DNA of 64,000 nt from Nakamurella multipartita DSM 44233 (GTDB lineage Bacteria; Actinomycetota; Actinomycetes; Mycobacteriales; Nakamurellaceae), in contig NC_013235.1 in the NCBI RefSeq assembly GCF_000024365.1, positions 4,898,001 through 4,962,000 of the forward strand, given 5' to 3'. The notes beneath the pieces were generated by a model. It was given only the letters and a program-made list of their open reading frames with translations, was not told the DNA's origin and searched no databases. A program made the translations under genes and the position numbers. Below, in pieces: positions 46,471 through 57,004 of the stretch. Within the stretch, counting starts at the first letter, position 1. Each line of letters opens with the position of its first letter.

Positions 46471-47835
46471 TTCGGACGGCGCCGTGCCCGCCGTCCCAGC
46501 CCGGGCGGCGGCCCTTCGACGGTTCAGGTCCTTCGTGACATACCAGAGGTTCGGCAGCACCTGGCAGAGCAGCGCCGACGTTGCCCCGGCCCAGACTGGG
46601 CCGGCTGCGCCAATCCATCTGATCAGGACGATCGACAATCCGATGTTCAACGGCAGGAGGATCATGATCGGTATCACCTGAAATCGCAGACCCCGTTCAT
46701 CCGTCATGTACATGCCCAGCGGGTATTTGGCCGCTTGCACGCTGACCAGGACGACGAACGCCAACACCAGGCTCAGCCCTAGGTGCAACTGACCACTCGA
46801 GACGAAACGCACCAGCAATGGTGACAACAGCGCCATGATCACGGCGATCACCAGGCCACCGACCATGAACATGGCGGACGGACGCAGCGGCGATCGGATG
46901 TGGTCGGACGACCTGGCTTTGGCGTAGATGGGCCACAAGGCCAACCCGGCCGCCGAGATCGTCTGCAGAGCGATGCCGAACAGTTGCGACCCGAGGTTGT
47001 ACTGCGCCAGATCATCGGAACCGGCGAAGTTGCTCAGCAGAATCCGATCCATCTGGGTGGCCACCGGAAGGATGATCATCTGCACGAGCATCGGGCCGAC
47101 CACGGCGATCACCGGGAGTTTGGGGACGGCCCGGATCCGCGGGATATCCCGGATGGATCGGGTCAGCATCGGCGAGATCAAGCGACCGGAGATGACCAAG
47201 CAAATGATCGACACCAGGGCCGCGCCGACGTAGGACAGTACCGCGAGGTCGTTGCCAACGGGCAAGCCCAGCCAGACAGCGACCAGGACGCACAGGAAGA
47301 TGAAGGGTGCCACCACCGCCTGGGCGGCGACCTGTGTGCCGTTCCGGCCGAGTCCGACCAGGATCCGTTGACCGACTGTCAACGGCAGCCCGCAGCCGAA
47401 AATCACCGCACAGATCAGTACAGTGCTGCCCCCGTCAGGCATCAGACCCTGGCCGAGCAGCGCCGGCCACAGCTGCAACAGCGAGATGACGACGGCGACG
47501 GCGATGATCACCGGCCCGGAGATCAAGAGAATACGGAAGGCCGTCACGATCGTCCGGTGGACGGTGTCGTCGGTTCGCGGGTCGGCCGAGCCGGCAATCA
47601 CGTTGAAGACCACGGCAGCGATGCCCAGGTCGGCGAAGGGCAGCAGGGCGGGCAGGCTGGCCAGCAGGCCGTACTGGGCGTAGGCGTCGATACCGAAGTG
47701 CGACAGGATCATGCGGCTGGTCAGGATGCCGAGAACCCCGGACGTCCCCATCACGAGGACCTTCATGATCGCCGTCGAACCGACGCTGCGCCACAAGCTG
47801 GGCGGGGCGGCCGGCGCGACCGGATCGGCGGTCAT
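46459..47835 (-). CDS. Wzx-like polysaccharide flippase
   Basis: A 458-residue membrane protein of the MOP (Wzx/MATE) exporter superfamily with 12 or more helices. The start STAIMKVLVMGTSGVLGILT and the mid-protein NFAGSDDLAQYNLG stretch resemble polysaccharide transporters. It should flip lipid-linked EPS repeat units to the outer membrane face for the polymerase. ATG 47835 has GGGAG 6 nt upstream. It is leftward, directly downstream of the giant surface-protein gene with 187 nt between them. Confidence 0.85.
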   Translation of the reverse strand: MTADPVAPAAPPSLWRSVGSTAIMKVLVMGTSGVLGILTSRMILSHFGIDAYAQYGLLASLPALLPFADLGIAAVVFNVIAGSADPRTDDTVHRTIVTAFRILLISGPVIIAVAVVISLLQLWPALLGQGLMPDGGSTVLICAVIFGCGLPLTVGQRILVGLGRNGTQVAAQAVVAPFIFLCVLVAVWLGLPVGNDLAVLSYVGAALVSIICLVISGRLISPMLTRSIRDIPRIRAVPKLPVIAVVGPMLVQMIILPVATQMDRILLSNFAGSDDLAQYNLGSQLFGIALQTISAAGLALWPIYAKARSSDHIRSPLRPSAMFMVGGLVIAVIMALLSPLLVRFVSSGQLHLGLSLVLAFVVLVSVQAAKYPLGMYMTDERGLRFQVIPIMILLPLNIGLSIVLIRWIGAAGPVWAGATSALLCQVLPNLWYVTKDLNRRRAAARAGTAGTAPSELLE

Positions 47836-48022
47836 GACGGCTCCCGGGTGGGTCGGCGGAGCAACACCTGCACCGATGACTCCATGCCCACTGCCCCCTC
47901 CGCCTTGCCCGTTCCTTCGTTGCCGCCCGCCGCGGACTCGCTCACCCATCGTCCACCGCAGCGGCGCCGGGGCGGCCGCCGTTTCCGACGACCGCCCCGT
48001 TCCCTCATCGCGGTTCCCGAGA

Positions 48023-51000
48023 CTACTGCTGGACGGCGCTCACCATCAGGTTGTCGAAACCGACGACGACCGGGGCGTTCGTTGCCGTGCCGGACAGGTA
48101 GGGGTAGAGGGCTACTCCTCCGGCCGCGACCAGCGGGCTGGTGGCGTCGGTCGCGGACACCTGCCATGCGGCCGGCTCGGTCGTGCCGGCCTTCCACAGC
48201 TTGCCCTTCAGGCTCACCGTCGATGTCCCGGTGACCTGGAACCGGACTGTCACCACATCACCGGCCGCGTAGGTGAGACCCGGAACGGTCACCGTCTGCA
48301 GGTTGGTGGAAACTCCACCGACCACCTTGACCAGTTGAAGCTGAACCGCTCCGGAAGCGAGGAACTTCGAGGTCGTGCGGTACTCGGAGTTGCCGACCCT
48401 ACGGACGGATTCGGACACATAAACCCCACCCCCGGTCGCCGGCTTGTCCAAGGACACGTCCATGGTCAGGTTGACGTCCGCGCTCGACAGGGCCCCCAGG
48501 GTGGCCGATGGGCCTACTCCCGGAGCGGTCAATTTGACCTTTCCGCTGCCTCCCGAGACCGAGAAGTTCGCCGCGCCGCCGGAAACCGTCCAGGCACCGC
48601 CGTTGTCAGCTGTTCCCCACGCGTTGCTGATCGTTCGGCCAAAAGCGTCCGCGGCCAGTGAGGTGGGAGCAGGAGAAGTCACAGTCACGGGTTTGGTCAC
48701 GGTGGCCGTCGCACCGCTGTTGTCGGTGACCGTCAGCGTGACCTGGTAAGTGCCCGCGGTGGCGAAGGTGTGCGAGGCGGTGGGCGTGGACACGATGTCG
48801 GTGCTGTTGTCGCCGAAGTTCCAGGCATAGGCCGCGACAGTGCCGTCGGGATCCGTCGAGATCGATGTGATCGAGGCGGTCAGGCCATCGACCGCGGTGG
48901 TGAAATCGGCGGTCGGCGGCTGATTGGCGGGCGGCGGAGCGGTCACGGTGACATCGCGGGTGACCGTCGCGGTGGCCCCATTGTTGTCGGTCACCGTCAG
49001 GGTCACCTGGCGGGTCCCGGCCGTGGCGTAGGTATGGGTCGCGTTTTCGGTCGTGATGGCTGGGGTTGAGTCGCCGAAGTCCCACGACCAGGCGACAACG
49101 GTGCCATCCGAATCCGTCGAGGTGGACGACAGGTTAGCGGTCAGGCCGTCAGTGGTCGACGTGAAGCCGGCCGTCGGTCGCACGTTGGGCGGCGGCGCGG
49201 TCACCTGGACGGGCTGCGACAACGTCGAGCTCACGCCCTTGTCGTCGGTCACCGTCAGCGTGACCGTCTTGGTCCCCGCGGTCGCATAGGTGTGCGAGCC
49301 GGTCGGACCGGTTGCCGTGGCCCCGTCACCGAAGTCCCAGGCGTAGGACGCGACGGTTCCGTCCGGATCCGACGATCCCGAGGCGTCTACGGTCACCGCA
49401 AGATGGACGGCCGTCGCGGTGAACGACGCCACGGGGGCCTGATTTGGCGACGTCACCGACAGCGTGTGGCTGACCTGCGCAGTTGCACCCTTGTTGTCCG
49501 TGACGGTCAGGGTGACCGTCTTGGTTCCACCGGTGGCGTAGGCATGACTGGCGGTCGCCCCGGTTCCGGTCGCGCCGTCGCCGAAGTCCCACGCGTAGGA
49601 CGCGATCGTCCCGTCAGAATCCGTCGAACCCGACGCATCCACGTTCGCGGTCAACCCGCTGGTTGTCGAGGTGAACGCGGCGGTCGGCGGTTGGTTGGTG
49701 ACGACACCGGTTCCGCGGTTGAAGTGTGTACTCACCTGGCCGGCGGTCAGGACGGTCCCGTACACCGACGCTTCGTCGATGGAGCCCGCGAAGAAGCCGC
49801 TCCCCGAGTTCCAGCTACTGTCCCCACCCACTCGCCAGTATCCCGTGTAGGCCTGCGCCGCGGTCTGCGGGTTGGTGCCGATCAGCTGGCCATCGACGTA
49901 CAGCTTCATCCCGTCGGTGCTGGACTGGGTCGCCACCACCTGGTGCCACTTGCCATCGTTCAGCGTCTTGGTCGTGCTGATGGTGTTGGCCACCCCCGTC
50001 CAGGTGCCGAAAGTCAAGCGACCGTCGGCCTCCATGTACACGTGGCGGTCGTAGTTGCTGGATCGGCCGCTGTTGCTGCTCCCGAACCCGATGATCTTGC
50101 CCCCACTGGTGGTCGTGGTCTTGAACCACGCCTCCTCGCTGTAATTCGTCGGATTGACAAAGCTCCTGGTCCCGACCGTGGCCCCATCGGAGCCGTTGTA
50201 GGTCGTGGCCGTGTTGGCGACCCCGGCCAGTGCACCGGCCACCCCGCGGGTGAATCCACCCTGGTAGGAGCCGGTTTGGTCGCCGTTGCTGCTCGAATCC
50301 GCCGCGGTGGTGCCGGTCGACTCCCCCAGCCGCCAATACAGCTGCGCACCGTCGTTGTAGACCGCCGCGCCATAGGGATCCGCCGGCGCCGCCGGGAAGG
50401 TCGACGTCCGCCCGCTCGCCACCCACTGGGCGTCGATGACCGCTCGGGTCAGCTCCGTCGGGTAGAGAGCGACCTCGTCGATGGTGCCGTTGAAGCTCGA
50501 GCTCGCAGGCTGGTTGGGCCAGCCGCCAATGTTGTCGCCACCCAACCGCCAGTAACCACTGAACGGCTGGCCCGTCGTGACATCGGTCCGGCTACCGACC
50601 AGGCGGCCGTCGATGAACAGTTTCATCCCACCGGCACCGAGCGACGCAGTGACCTGATGCCACTGTCCGTCGTTGTAGCCGGCGTCGCTGTTGACGATGG
50701 CCACGGAACCCGGGTAGACACCGAAGAAGATGCGCCCGGCGTTGTCCATATAGATGTGCCGGTCGTAGCTGGTCGAGCCGCCGGTCTGCTTGTTGCCGAA
50801 GCCCAGGATCTTCCCGCCGCTGGTGGTGGTCGTCTTGATCCAGGCCTGCGCGGTAAAGGTGTTCGGTGCGTTCACGGCATTCGCGGTGGACGCGGTCACT
50901 GCGTTGCCGAAGGTCGTCGACGTGTCGCCGGCGACGGCTCCGGCCACCCCCCGGGTCAGGGTGCCGCTGGCCGCGGCATCCGTGAAGCCGGCGTTGTCGT

Positions 51001-52732
51001 AGATCGTCGTTCCGTCGGCCTCATTGAGCGGCCAGTACGTGCTCGCGCCGTCTGCAAGTACTCGCTGGGTGTAGGCGGTCGGCCCGGCACCGGCGGTCGC
51101 CGTGAACGTCACGTTCTCACTCTGGACCGTGTTGCCGTTGGGATCACTGACCTTGAGCCGGTACTTGTAGCTCTGCCCGGGGGTAAGCCCCTTGTCCAGA
51201 TAACCCATCCCGGGTCGATCCCAGAAGGTGCTGTCCGCCGTAGTGGTGAAAACGGTCTGGCCGTCGCGGGTCAAGGTGTACGTCAGGGACTTGTCGTCCC
51301 GGTCGGTGTTCGCCTGCCAGGAGACCCGGGCAGCACCGGCGACGGCGACCACGGTCGGATTGATCTGCGATGCCGCGTACTGCGGACCGGACTTGTTCGA
51401 GGCGATGCTGCGGACCGCGAACCGAACCAGGCCCTGCTGGGCCGTACCGTTGACCGACGGGAACTCGCCCCCCAGAACGACGTAGCTCCCGTTGCCGGCC
51501 ACCGTCCATGCAGCCTGGGTCTGGCCAGTGAAGGAGCCGACCGCCAGATCGGGGAACCAGTTGATCATGGCCGGGGCCGGGTTTCCGTACCAGTCGTAGT
51601 AACCCAACGGATCGTGCCCGATCGTGGTGTTCGCGCTCGTGGTGAAGGCCAGCGCATGGCGCATGTTGACCGACCACGGGTCGGACTGCGGGAAGCCGCC
51701 GATGTTGCCGCAATAGTGGGCATGGCTCACCGTGTAGACATTGCCGTTGCCCACCCAGGCGTCATAGGTGTCGCCGTGACAGTCCTCGATCCACTGAACG
51801 GCGCCGCTGGCGGGGTCGGCCTTGAAAGTGCCTTCCAGGTTGCCGCCGGGCCCGAAGGCATATCCGGTGCCGTAGATCGAGGTCCCATCGGTGGTCAGGC
51901 TGTAAATGCCCGCGTTCGCCCCGGCGTTGCGGACCACGGTGTTGGTGGCCCACGGGATCAACGCACCCGTCGTCGCGTCTATCTTCGCCAACCCGTAGGC
52001 CGGTGATCCGTTCACGTTCGCGAACGAGCCACCCACGATGATCGACTGCCCGTCCGGGGACAGCACCAAAGCTCGGGCGGTGGCGTCGGCCGTGGGCGCC
52101 CAGGACAGCAGCGCACCGTTGCTGGCATTGAACGCCGCAAGTCTGGGTCGTGCGGTCGCGCCAACCTTGGAGAAGGTCCCGGCCACATACACGGTCGTGT
52201 TCGTCGCGACGATCGAGTTGACGGTGGCGTCGATCGCCGGGCTGAAGTTGCTGATCAGCTGGCCGGTCGCCGTGTCGAATGCGGCAATCCGGTACCGGTT
52301 GACGCCGCCGACCTGAGTGAAGGTGCCGCCGACGTAGAGCCGCTTGCCATCGGGCGACACCGCGACCGTCTTGGCCTGGGCGTTCAGCGACGGATTGAAC
52401 GAGGTGACCAGGTTGCCCGTAGTCACGTCGTAGGCCAGCAGGTTGTTACGGCTGGTCTGGTTGGTACCGGGAGCCGCACCGGCCGGCCGGGCATTGGTGA
52501 ATTGGCCCGCGACGTACACGGTGTTGCCGACGACAGTCTGATCCCAGGCCACACCGTCGATCTGGACCGTCGGCAACGCGTCCGCACTCACGGTCGACGA
52601 GGTCGGATTCACGACGTTCGGCGTGTCGGCCGCGGCCGACGGCGCGAGCACGACGGTTCCGACCAATCCTCCGGCAACCATTGCTGCCGTGGCCGCCAGC
52701 GCCGTCAGCCGCTTCGACATCGAAGTCCGCAC
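48023..52732 (-). CDS. Giant secreted propeller/LamG/PKD surface protein
   Basis: A ~1569-residue secreted protein. Domains in order: signal peptide (~5-36), a beta-propeller (~38-455; repeats such as VYVAGTFSKVGATARPRLAAF), an Fn3-like segment (~465-555), two LamG/concanavalin domains (~560-795, ~800-1020), and four PKD domains (~1025-1360; repeats of SYAWDFGDGAT). The last, a ~208-residue domain (~1362-1569), is also found in the next exported protein. It has no anchor or sorting signal. I chose GTG 52732 (AGAGGGAG 7 nt upstream); ATG 52720 and GTG 52753 are alternatives. It is coupled to the upstream lipoprotein gene. A carbohydrate-binding matrix scaffold is likely. Confidence 0.88.
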   Translation of the reverse strand: MRTSMSKRLTALAATAAMVAGGLVGTVVLAPSAAADTPNVVNPTSSTVSADALPTVQIDGVAWDQTVVGNTVYVAGQFTNARPAGAAPGTNQTSRNNLLAYDVTTGNLVTSFNPSLNAQAKTVAVSPDGKRLYVGGTFTQVGGVNRYRIAAFDTATGQLISNFSPAIDATVNSIVATNTTVYVAGTFSKVGATARPRLAAFNASNGALLSWAPTADATARALVLSPDGQSIIVGGSFANVNGSPAYGLAKIDATTGALIPWATNTVVRNAGANAGIYSLTTDGTSIYGTGYAFGPGGNLEGTFKADPASGAVQWIEDCHGDTYDAWVGNGNVYTVSHAHYCGNIGGFPQSDPWSVNMRHALAFTTSANTTIGHDPLGYYDWYGNPAPAMINWFPDLAVGSFTGQTQAAWTVAGNGSYVVLGGEFPSVNGTAQQGLVRFAVRSIASNKSGPQYAASQINPTVVAVAGAARVSWQANTDRDDKSLTYTLTRDGQTVFTTTADSTFWDRPGMGYLDKGLTPGQSYKYRLKVSDPNGNTVQSENVTFTATAGAGPTAYTQRVLADGASTYWPLNEADGTTIYDNAGFTDAAASGTLTRGVAGAVAGDTSTTFGNAVTASTANAVNAPNTFTAQAWIKTTTTSGGKILGFGNKQTGGSTSYDRHIYMDNAGRIFFGVYPGSVAIVNSDAGYNDGQWHQVTASLGAGGMKLFIDGRLVGSRTDVTTGQPFSGYWRLGGDNIGGWPNQPASSSFNGTIDEVALYPTELTRAVIDAQWVASGRTSTFPAAPADPYGAAVYNDGAQLYWRLGESTGTTAADSSSNGDQTGSYQGGFTRGVAGALAGVANTATTYNGSDGATVGTRSFVNPTNYSEEAWFKTTTTSGGKIIGFGSSNSGRSSNYDRHVYMEADGRLTFGTWTGVANTISTTKTLNDGKWHQVVATQSSTDGMKLYVDGQLIGTNPQTAAQAYTGYWRVGGDSSWNSGSGFFAGSIDEASVYGTVLTAGQVSTHFNRGTGVVTNQPPTAAFTSTTSGLTANVDASGSTDSDGTIASYAWDFGDGATGTGATASHAYATGGTKTVTLTVTDNKGATAQVSHTLSVTSPNQAPVASFTATAVHLAVTVDASGSSDPDGTVASYAWDFGDGATATGPTGSHTYATAGTKTVTLTVTDDKGVSSTLSQPVQVTAPPPNVRPTAGFTSTTDGLTANLSSTSTDSDGTVVAWSWDFGDSTPAITTENATHTYATAGTRQVTLTVTDNNGATATVTRDVTVTAPPPANQPPTADFTTAVDGLTASITSISTDPDGTVAAYAWNFGDNSTDIVSTPTASHTFATAGTYQVTLTVTDNSGATATVTKPVTVTSPAPTSLAADAFGRTISNAWGTADNGGAWTVSGGAANFSVSGGSGKVKLTAPGVGPSATLGALSSADVNLTMDVSLDKPATGGGVYVSESVRRVGNSEYRTTSKFLASGAVQLQLVKVVGGVSTNLQTVTVPGLTYAAGDVVTVRFQVTGTSTVSLKGKLWKAGTTEPAAWQVSATDATSPLVAAGGVALYPYLSGTATNAPVVVGFDNLMVSAVQQ

Positions 52733-52749
52733 TGGTTTTCTCCCTCTAG

Positions 52750-53505
52750 TCACTTGGTATCACCGCTGAAGACGACGACCGGCGCGGCGGCGTTGTAGCT
52801 GACACTGATGGTGGCCGGGTTGGAGTAGCCGGCCGGCACGGTGAAGAGGTAGACCCCACTCGCCGAAGCGCCCGCATCGATGGACCCGGAGAAGGGGGTG
52901 GCCCCCGATGTCATAGGGACGGCGGGCGTGCCGGCGGCGTCCTGCAGGTCGACGACGACGTTGCTGACGTCGATCAACTGGTTCGACCCATTGGTGATCG
53001 TGACCTCGACCCGGATGCCAGGTCCGGCGACCTCACCGGGCATCTGAGCCACCGCTGAGATCGACTCGATCGAGGTCAGCCCGACAGCGATTCCGTTGCC
53101 GAAATCGCCGGCGGCGTCCAAGGCTACCGGCGCATTAGACGGCGCAGTCCCCGTCGGAACCGTCTCCTGGATGTTTCCGGCGCCCCCAGGCGCGGGCACC
53201 TGCGTCGTCGCCGGCGGCGGCGCTGAGCTGCTCGCGGCGTCCCCGCTTGCACCCACCGGGCGGTCCGAAGCGCCGTCGGTCGCCGTAGGGTCAACCCCGG
53301 CGTACGGCATGCTCGCCGACGTCACGGCAGCCGCGGCACCGTCAGACGACCGCGGTGCCTCGGTGCCCGTCGAGGTACATCCGGCCAGGACCAACAGCGT
53401 GCAGGCGCCGACCGCGGCGGTCCACCCTCGCTTGGTCGCCAGCAGGTGCGATCGACGTGCACCTGATCGGCGGCCCCCCCGGCCGTCGAACGCGGGCATG
53501 TTCAT
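52750..53505 (-). CDS. Putative lipoprotein coupled to the giant surface protein
   Basis: A 251-residue exported protein. A basic N-terminus (residues 1-28) and hydrophobic core lead to lipobox VLAGC. A Ser/Ala/Pro linker follows (~50-115), then a beta-rich domain (~120-251) with VEVTITNGSNQLIDVSNV, which resembles the DUF4352 or other Ig-like domains of actinobacterial lipoproteins. ATG 53505 has AAGGAG 10 nt upstream. Its stop overlaps or nearly abuts the giant gene (GTGA at 52750-52753), so the two are made together; a membrane-side docking partner is a reasonable guess. Confidence 0.78.
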   Translation of the reverse strand: MNMPAFDGRGGRRSGARRSHLLATKRGWTAAVGACTLLVLAGCTSTGTEAPRSSDGAAAAVTSASMPYAGVDPTATDGASDRPVGASGDAASSSAPPPATTQVPAPGGAGNIQETVPTGTAPSNAPVALDAAGDFGNGIAVGLTSIESISAVAQMPGEVAGPGIRVEVTITNGSNQLIDVSNVVVDLQDAAGTPAVPMTSGATPFSGSIDAGASASGVYLFTVPAGYSNPATISVSYNAAAPVVVFSGDTK

Positions 53506-54277
53506 GTCTGGCAATCTCCTTCAGTCCCCGTGCACACAGTCCGGCTGGTCGCCATGGAGCCGAGCAGGCAGCCTGCTCCGCCACGTGATCCCCGAACTCC
53601 CCCACCAACGCAATCCGCCCCAGAGATATCTCAGAACGTAGTCGAATCCTAGCAGTCGTTACGCCGAACGTGTACCCCGACGGCCACAAAGTTCCGCGAG
53701 CGACCAGACCGTCACTCCTGGTAACTCACAGCGGGGCTGCTCGAGCCTGAACAGTCGTCTCGGGCCTCACGGACGGGCGAAAGGTCGACATGACGGGGTT
53801 TGAGTATCGCGACCCGACCTCCAGGCGCACACCATCAACCGGTGTCCGCAACCAACGGACATGCTTGCCAGTCGGTCGTTCACCAGGCCACTCCGCCCGG
53901 GCGGACAAAAGACTCATTCGGGGCTAGAACGGCCCAGCCTCAGGCTGAATCACCCGTTTGCACCGCAAGGGCAAATGAAGAACTCGCTCCGGCGGGTTCA
54001 TCGATACCGACTTCGCGTCGTCGTCCTGGCCACCGACCGGCTCGAAGCCTGTCGGTAACCGTTGGTGATGATCTACTCATTCGGGCGAACTCTGGTTGAG
54101 CACCAGCGCTGATGGCGCCACAGATGTGAGTGAACAGGTGACTGACACCACCCTAATGGGCGAGCTAGAGTCCGCCGAAGCCCCCAATGAGAGCAACAGG
54201 CGGGCCGAGCCCGCACACCGGCATATTCCGGACTATGCCGCGGCCATCGGCCTTGCACGACGAAAGGCGATACCACC
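53506..54277. other. Long intergenic region before the beta-helix gene
   Basis: About 770 bases between divergent genes with no convincing coding frame; the short frames here lack ribosome sites and resemble nothing. GC content is lower than in the flanking genes. It must carry both promoters and may hold long leaders. I see no strong hairpin, tRNA or riboswitch signature. Confidence 0.45.
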
Positions 54278-56827
54278 GTGCCGCTCGCTCCGACCCCCAG
54301 GCCGTGCAGCTCGACGCTCCCCAGCCGTCGGCGGTGGCTTGTCCTGTGCGTCTCGCTCCTGCTGTCGCTCAGCGCGTTCCCTTTCGGCCCGGCTCAACCC
54401 GCCGCGGCCGGCCCCACCGTTCCTGCTTGGCCGGCGGTCGCCACAGACACGTTCAACCGGACCACCACCGGCGGGTGGGGGCCCGCCGAAGTGGGCGGTT
54501 TGTACACCGTGGACTACAGCGGCCGTCCTCCGGCCGATCACTTCTCGGTCGTCCCAGGGAAAGGTCTGATCGACCTGCAGCCCGGCCTGGCCGCGACAGC
54601 ATCGCTATCAGCTGTGGCAGCCAGCGATATCGAACTCCGGACGACCTTCGACCTTCCGACCGTAGGAGGTGTGTACTACTCGGAGGAACTGCGCCGCCGC
54701 AGCAACGGCGACGCCTATCGGGTGCAGGTCAAGACGATGAACAGTGGGGCCATCGTGCTGGCCATCGTTCGCCGAGCCAGTGGCACCGACACCGCCCTCA
54801 CGCAATTCGTCCTGCCGTTTCGGATCGTGGCGAACCAGAGCGTCATCTTGCAGGCCCAGGCGGTGGGGGCAAACCCGGTCGCAATCAGTGCGAAGGCGTG
54901 GCTGGAAGGCGCCTCAGAACCGGCGTGGCAGGCCACGGTTCAGGACTCCGCTTCGGACCGGCTGAGCTCGGCCGGCACCGTCGGCCTGTGGGTCTACCTG
55001 TCGAGCTCGGCACCGCCGACCCGGGTACAGGTCGCCTCCCTGAAAGCCTGGGCCCCCATCACTCCGCCGGCGACTTCGACCCTAAACACTTCCCCAGCCA
55101 CGACCACCAGCACCGCAAGTCCCACGACAAGCACGCCGACTCCGACCTCAACGACGACGGCTCAGACCACCACAACGAGCCCGGCCGGGACCACGGCGGC
55201 CCGTGGATCGGTCCCCGTCGGGAGTGCTGCCTATCCAATTCCCGCCGGTGCCGTCTACGTCGATGGGGCCAATGGCCGTGACTCAGCGGCCGGCGGTCTG
55301 ACCAGCCCGGTCAAATCGGTTGGGGCCGCGATCGCCAAGGCTCCGAGCGGTGGCACCGTCGTTGTTCGAGCAGGTATCTACAACGAATCGCTTCTGGTCA
55401 CCAAGACCCTGACCATTCAGGCGTACCCCAAGGAAGCCGTCTGGTTCGACGGTTCGGTTCCCGTCAGCAACTGGGTGCAGACCGGGAACCGCTGGGTCTC
55501 CTCGGGGTGGACGGTTGTACCTGACAACTCTCTGGGTGGCGGTGACTCCTACTCTCGCTTTGTCGACCCGGCCTACCCGATGGCCAACGAACCCGATCAA
55601 GTGTTCTACGACGGGTCCAATCTCACGCAGGTGACGAACGCATCGGCTGTAGGACCCGGAACTTTCTCCATCGACCACGCGGCCAAGACCATCACGCTCG
55701 GCAACAATCCGAATGGTCATGAAGTTCGGGCCAGCAATCTCGGTCAAGCGTTCTATGTCACTTCAACCGGCAGCACCCTGCAGGGCTTCGGAGTGCGCCG
55801 GTACGGCACGCCGTACCTCTTGAGCGGCGCGGTTCGGATGGGGAACGCCAACAGCACTGTTCGTGACCTCGTTGTCCAGGACAACGCCACCATTGGCGTG
55901 ATGATGCGCAATTCCAATGACCGTGCCGAACGGCTCACGTCGACGCGCAACGGCATGCTGGGCCTGGGCGCCACGACAGCGGACGGGCTAACCATCGTGG
56001 ATTCGGTCCTGACCGAGAACAACACCGAAAGGTTCAAACCGGCTCCCGTGGCCGGAGGCTTGAAGGTCACCCGCTCGCGCAACCTGACCGTCAGCAATGT
56101 CGATGCGAGCCGCAACTATGCCACCGGACTCTGGTTCGACGAGTCGTCGGTCGGGATCACGGTCGTGAACAGCACGGCCGACGCCAACAAGAAACACGGG
56201 ATCGAGCTCGAGCTTTGTGAGCGTGGGATCATTGCCAACAATAGCGCGACTGGCAACGGTGACACTGGCGTGTTGATCTTTGACACGGGTACCGTTCGCG
56301 TCTACAACAACAGCATCGGCGGCAACACGCTGTTCGGGCTGCAGTTGAAGCAGGATCAACGACGCCAGGCCGATGCGAGCTTTGCCGGGCACGATCCACG
56401 ACAGCCCGTCCCGGATCCCACCAATCCGTGGCTGACCCGAAACATCACGGTCTCGAACAATGCGTTCGGCAACGGAGGCTACTTCCAGTTCTACGGGTTG
56501 GACGGGAAGACGGGCATCGGCGTCGACAGCATGAACGTCACCATCACCGGCAACCTCTTCAATAACCGCGCCGCAAAGACGGACCCAACAATGGTCGGCT
56601 GGGGTGGGACCGACAACGCCACCGTGACCAGATACGAAACGCCGGCGGCACTCGCTGCCGCCAAGAACTCGACGTGGTTGAACCGGCTGACGGCCACGAG
56701 TGTGACGATCGGGCGGATGTCGGCTGACATCCAACAGGCCCAGGACGTTGCCATCGCCCTACCGGCCGACATCGCAGCCGCGGTCGGCGTGCCCGCCGGA
56801 ACCAGGAGGCTGGGGCCGCTCTCGTAG
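54278..56827 (+). CDS. Secreted right-handed beta-helix protein
   Basis: An 849-residue secreted protein. A signal peptide (~1-44) is followed by a ~200-residue domain (57-258) also present at the C-terminus of the giant surface protein. A Thr/Ser/Pro linker (~260-300) comes next, then a right-handed beta-helix (~305-840) opening YVDGANGRDSAAGG and carrying many NNSxxGN-type coils (e.g. VRVYNNSIGGNTLFGL). Such beta-helices belong to polysaccharide lyases, epimerases or adhesins. No complete lyase triad is identifiable. GTG 54278 has AAAGGCG upstream. Expected role: binding or cutting the local polysaccharide. Confidence 0.85.
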   Translation: MPLAPTPRPCSSTLPSRRRWLVLCVSLLLSLSAFPFGPAQPAAAGPTVPAWPAVATDTFNRTTTGGWGPAEVGGLYTVDYSGRPPADHFSVVPGKGLIDLQPGLAATASLSAVAASDIELRTTFDLPTVGGVYYSEELRRRSNGDAYRVQVKTMNSGAIVLAIVRRASGTDTALTQFVLPFRIVANQSVILQAQAVGANPVAISAKAWLEGASEPAWQATVQDSASDRLSSAGTVGLWVYLSSSAPPTRVQVASLKAWAPITPPATSTLNTSPATTTSTASPTTSTPTPTSTTTAQTTTTSPAGTTAARGSVPVGSAAYPIPAGAVYVDGANGRDSAAGGLTSPVKSVGAAIAKAPSGGTVVVRAGIYNESLLVTKTLTIQAYPKEAVWFDGSVPVSNWVQTGNRWVSSGWTVVPDNSLGGGDSYSRFVDPAYPMANEPDQVFYDGSNLTQVTNASAVGPGTFSIDHAAKTITLGNNPNGHEVRASNLGQAFYVTSTGSTLQGFGVRRYGTPYLLSGAVRMGNANSTVRDLVVQDNATIGVMMRNSNDRAERLTSTRNGMLGLGATTADGLTIVDSVLTENNTERFKPAPVAGGLKVTRSRNLTVSNVDASRNYATGLWFDESSVGITVVNSTADANKKHGIELELCERGIIANNSATGNGDTGVLIFDTGTVRVYNNSIGGNTLFGLQLKQDQRRQADASFAGHDPRQPVPDPTNPWLTRNITVSNNAFGNGGYFQFYGLDGKTGIGVDSMNVTITGNLFNNRAAKTDPTMVGWGGTDNATVTRYETPAALAAAKNSTWLNRLTATSVTIGRMSADIQQAQDVAIALPADIAAAVGVPAGTRRLGPLS

Positions 56828-57004
56828 CCGCGTTGGCCCGGTTGTCCTGGACAGGATCGACAGTCCCACGCCGGCAACCCCAGCCGCTTCGAGCCCGTCA
56901 CTTTGCGTGAGCTACTCATTGCGGAAGGTGACTGGGTTGGTTACCGTTCGTCTCGGTCTTCGCATGTCGCCCTCCCCGGACGACCTCAGCGGAAAGGCAC
57001 GAAC

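Noticed and set aside
48600-49700. Regularly spaced repeats resembling a CRISPR or tandem array
   Set aside because: They are the coding repeats of four PKD domains (SYAWDFGDG), spaced ~80 codons, not short direct repeats with spacers.
49292-52006. Rightward 904-residue open frame
   Set aside because: It is antisense to the giant surface-protein gene, Arg/Gly-rich without domains, and results from codon bias at high GC.
54096-54569. Open frame of 157 residues before the beta-helix protein
   Set aside because: It overlaps the beta-helix gene's signal peptide in another frame and lacks a ribosome site.
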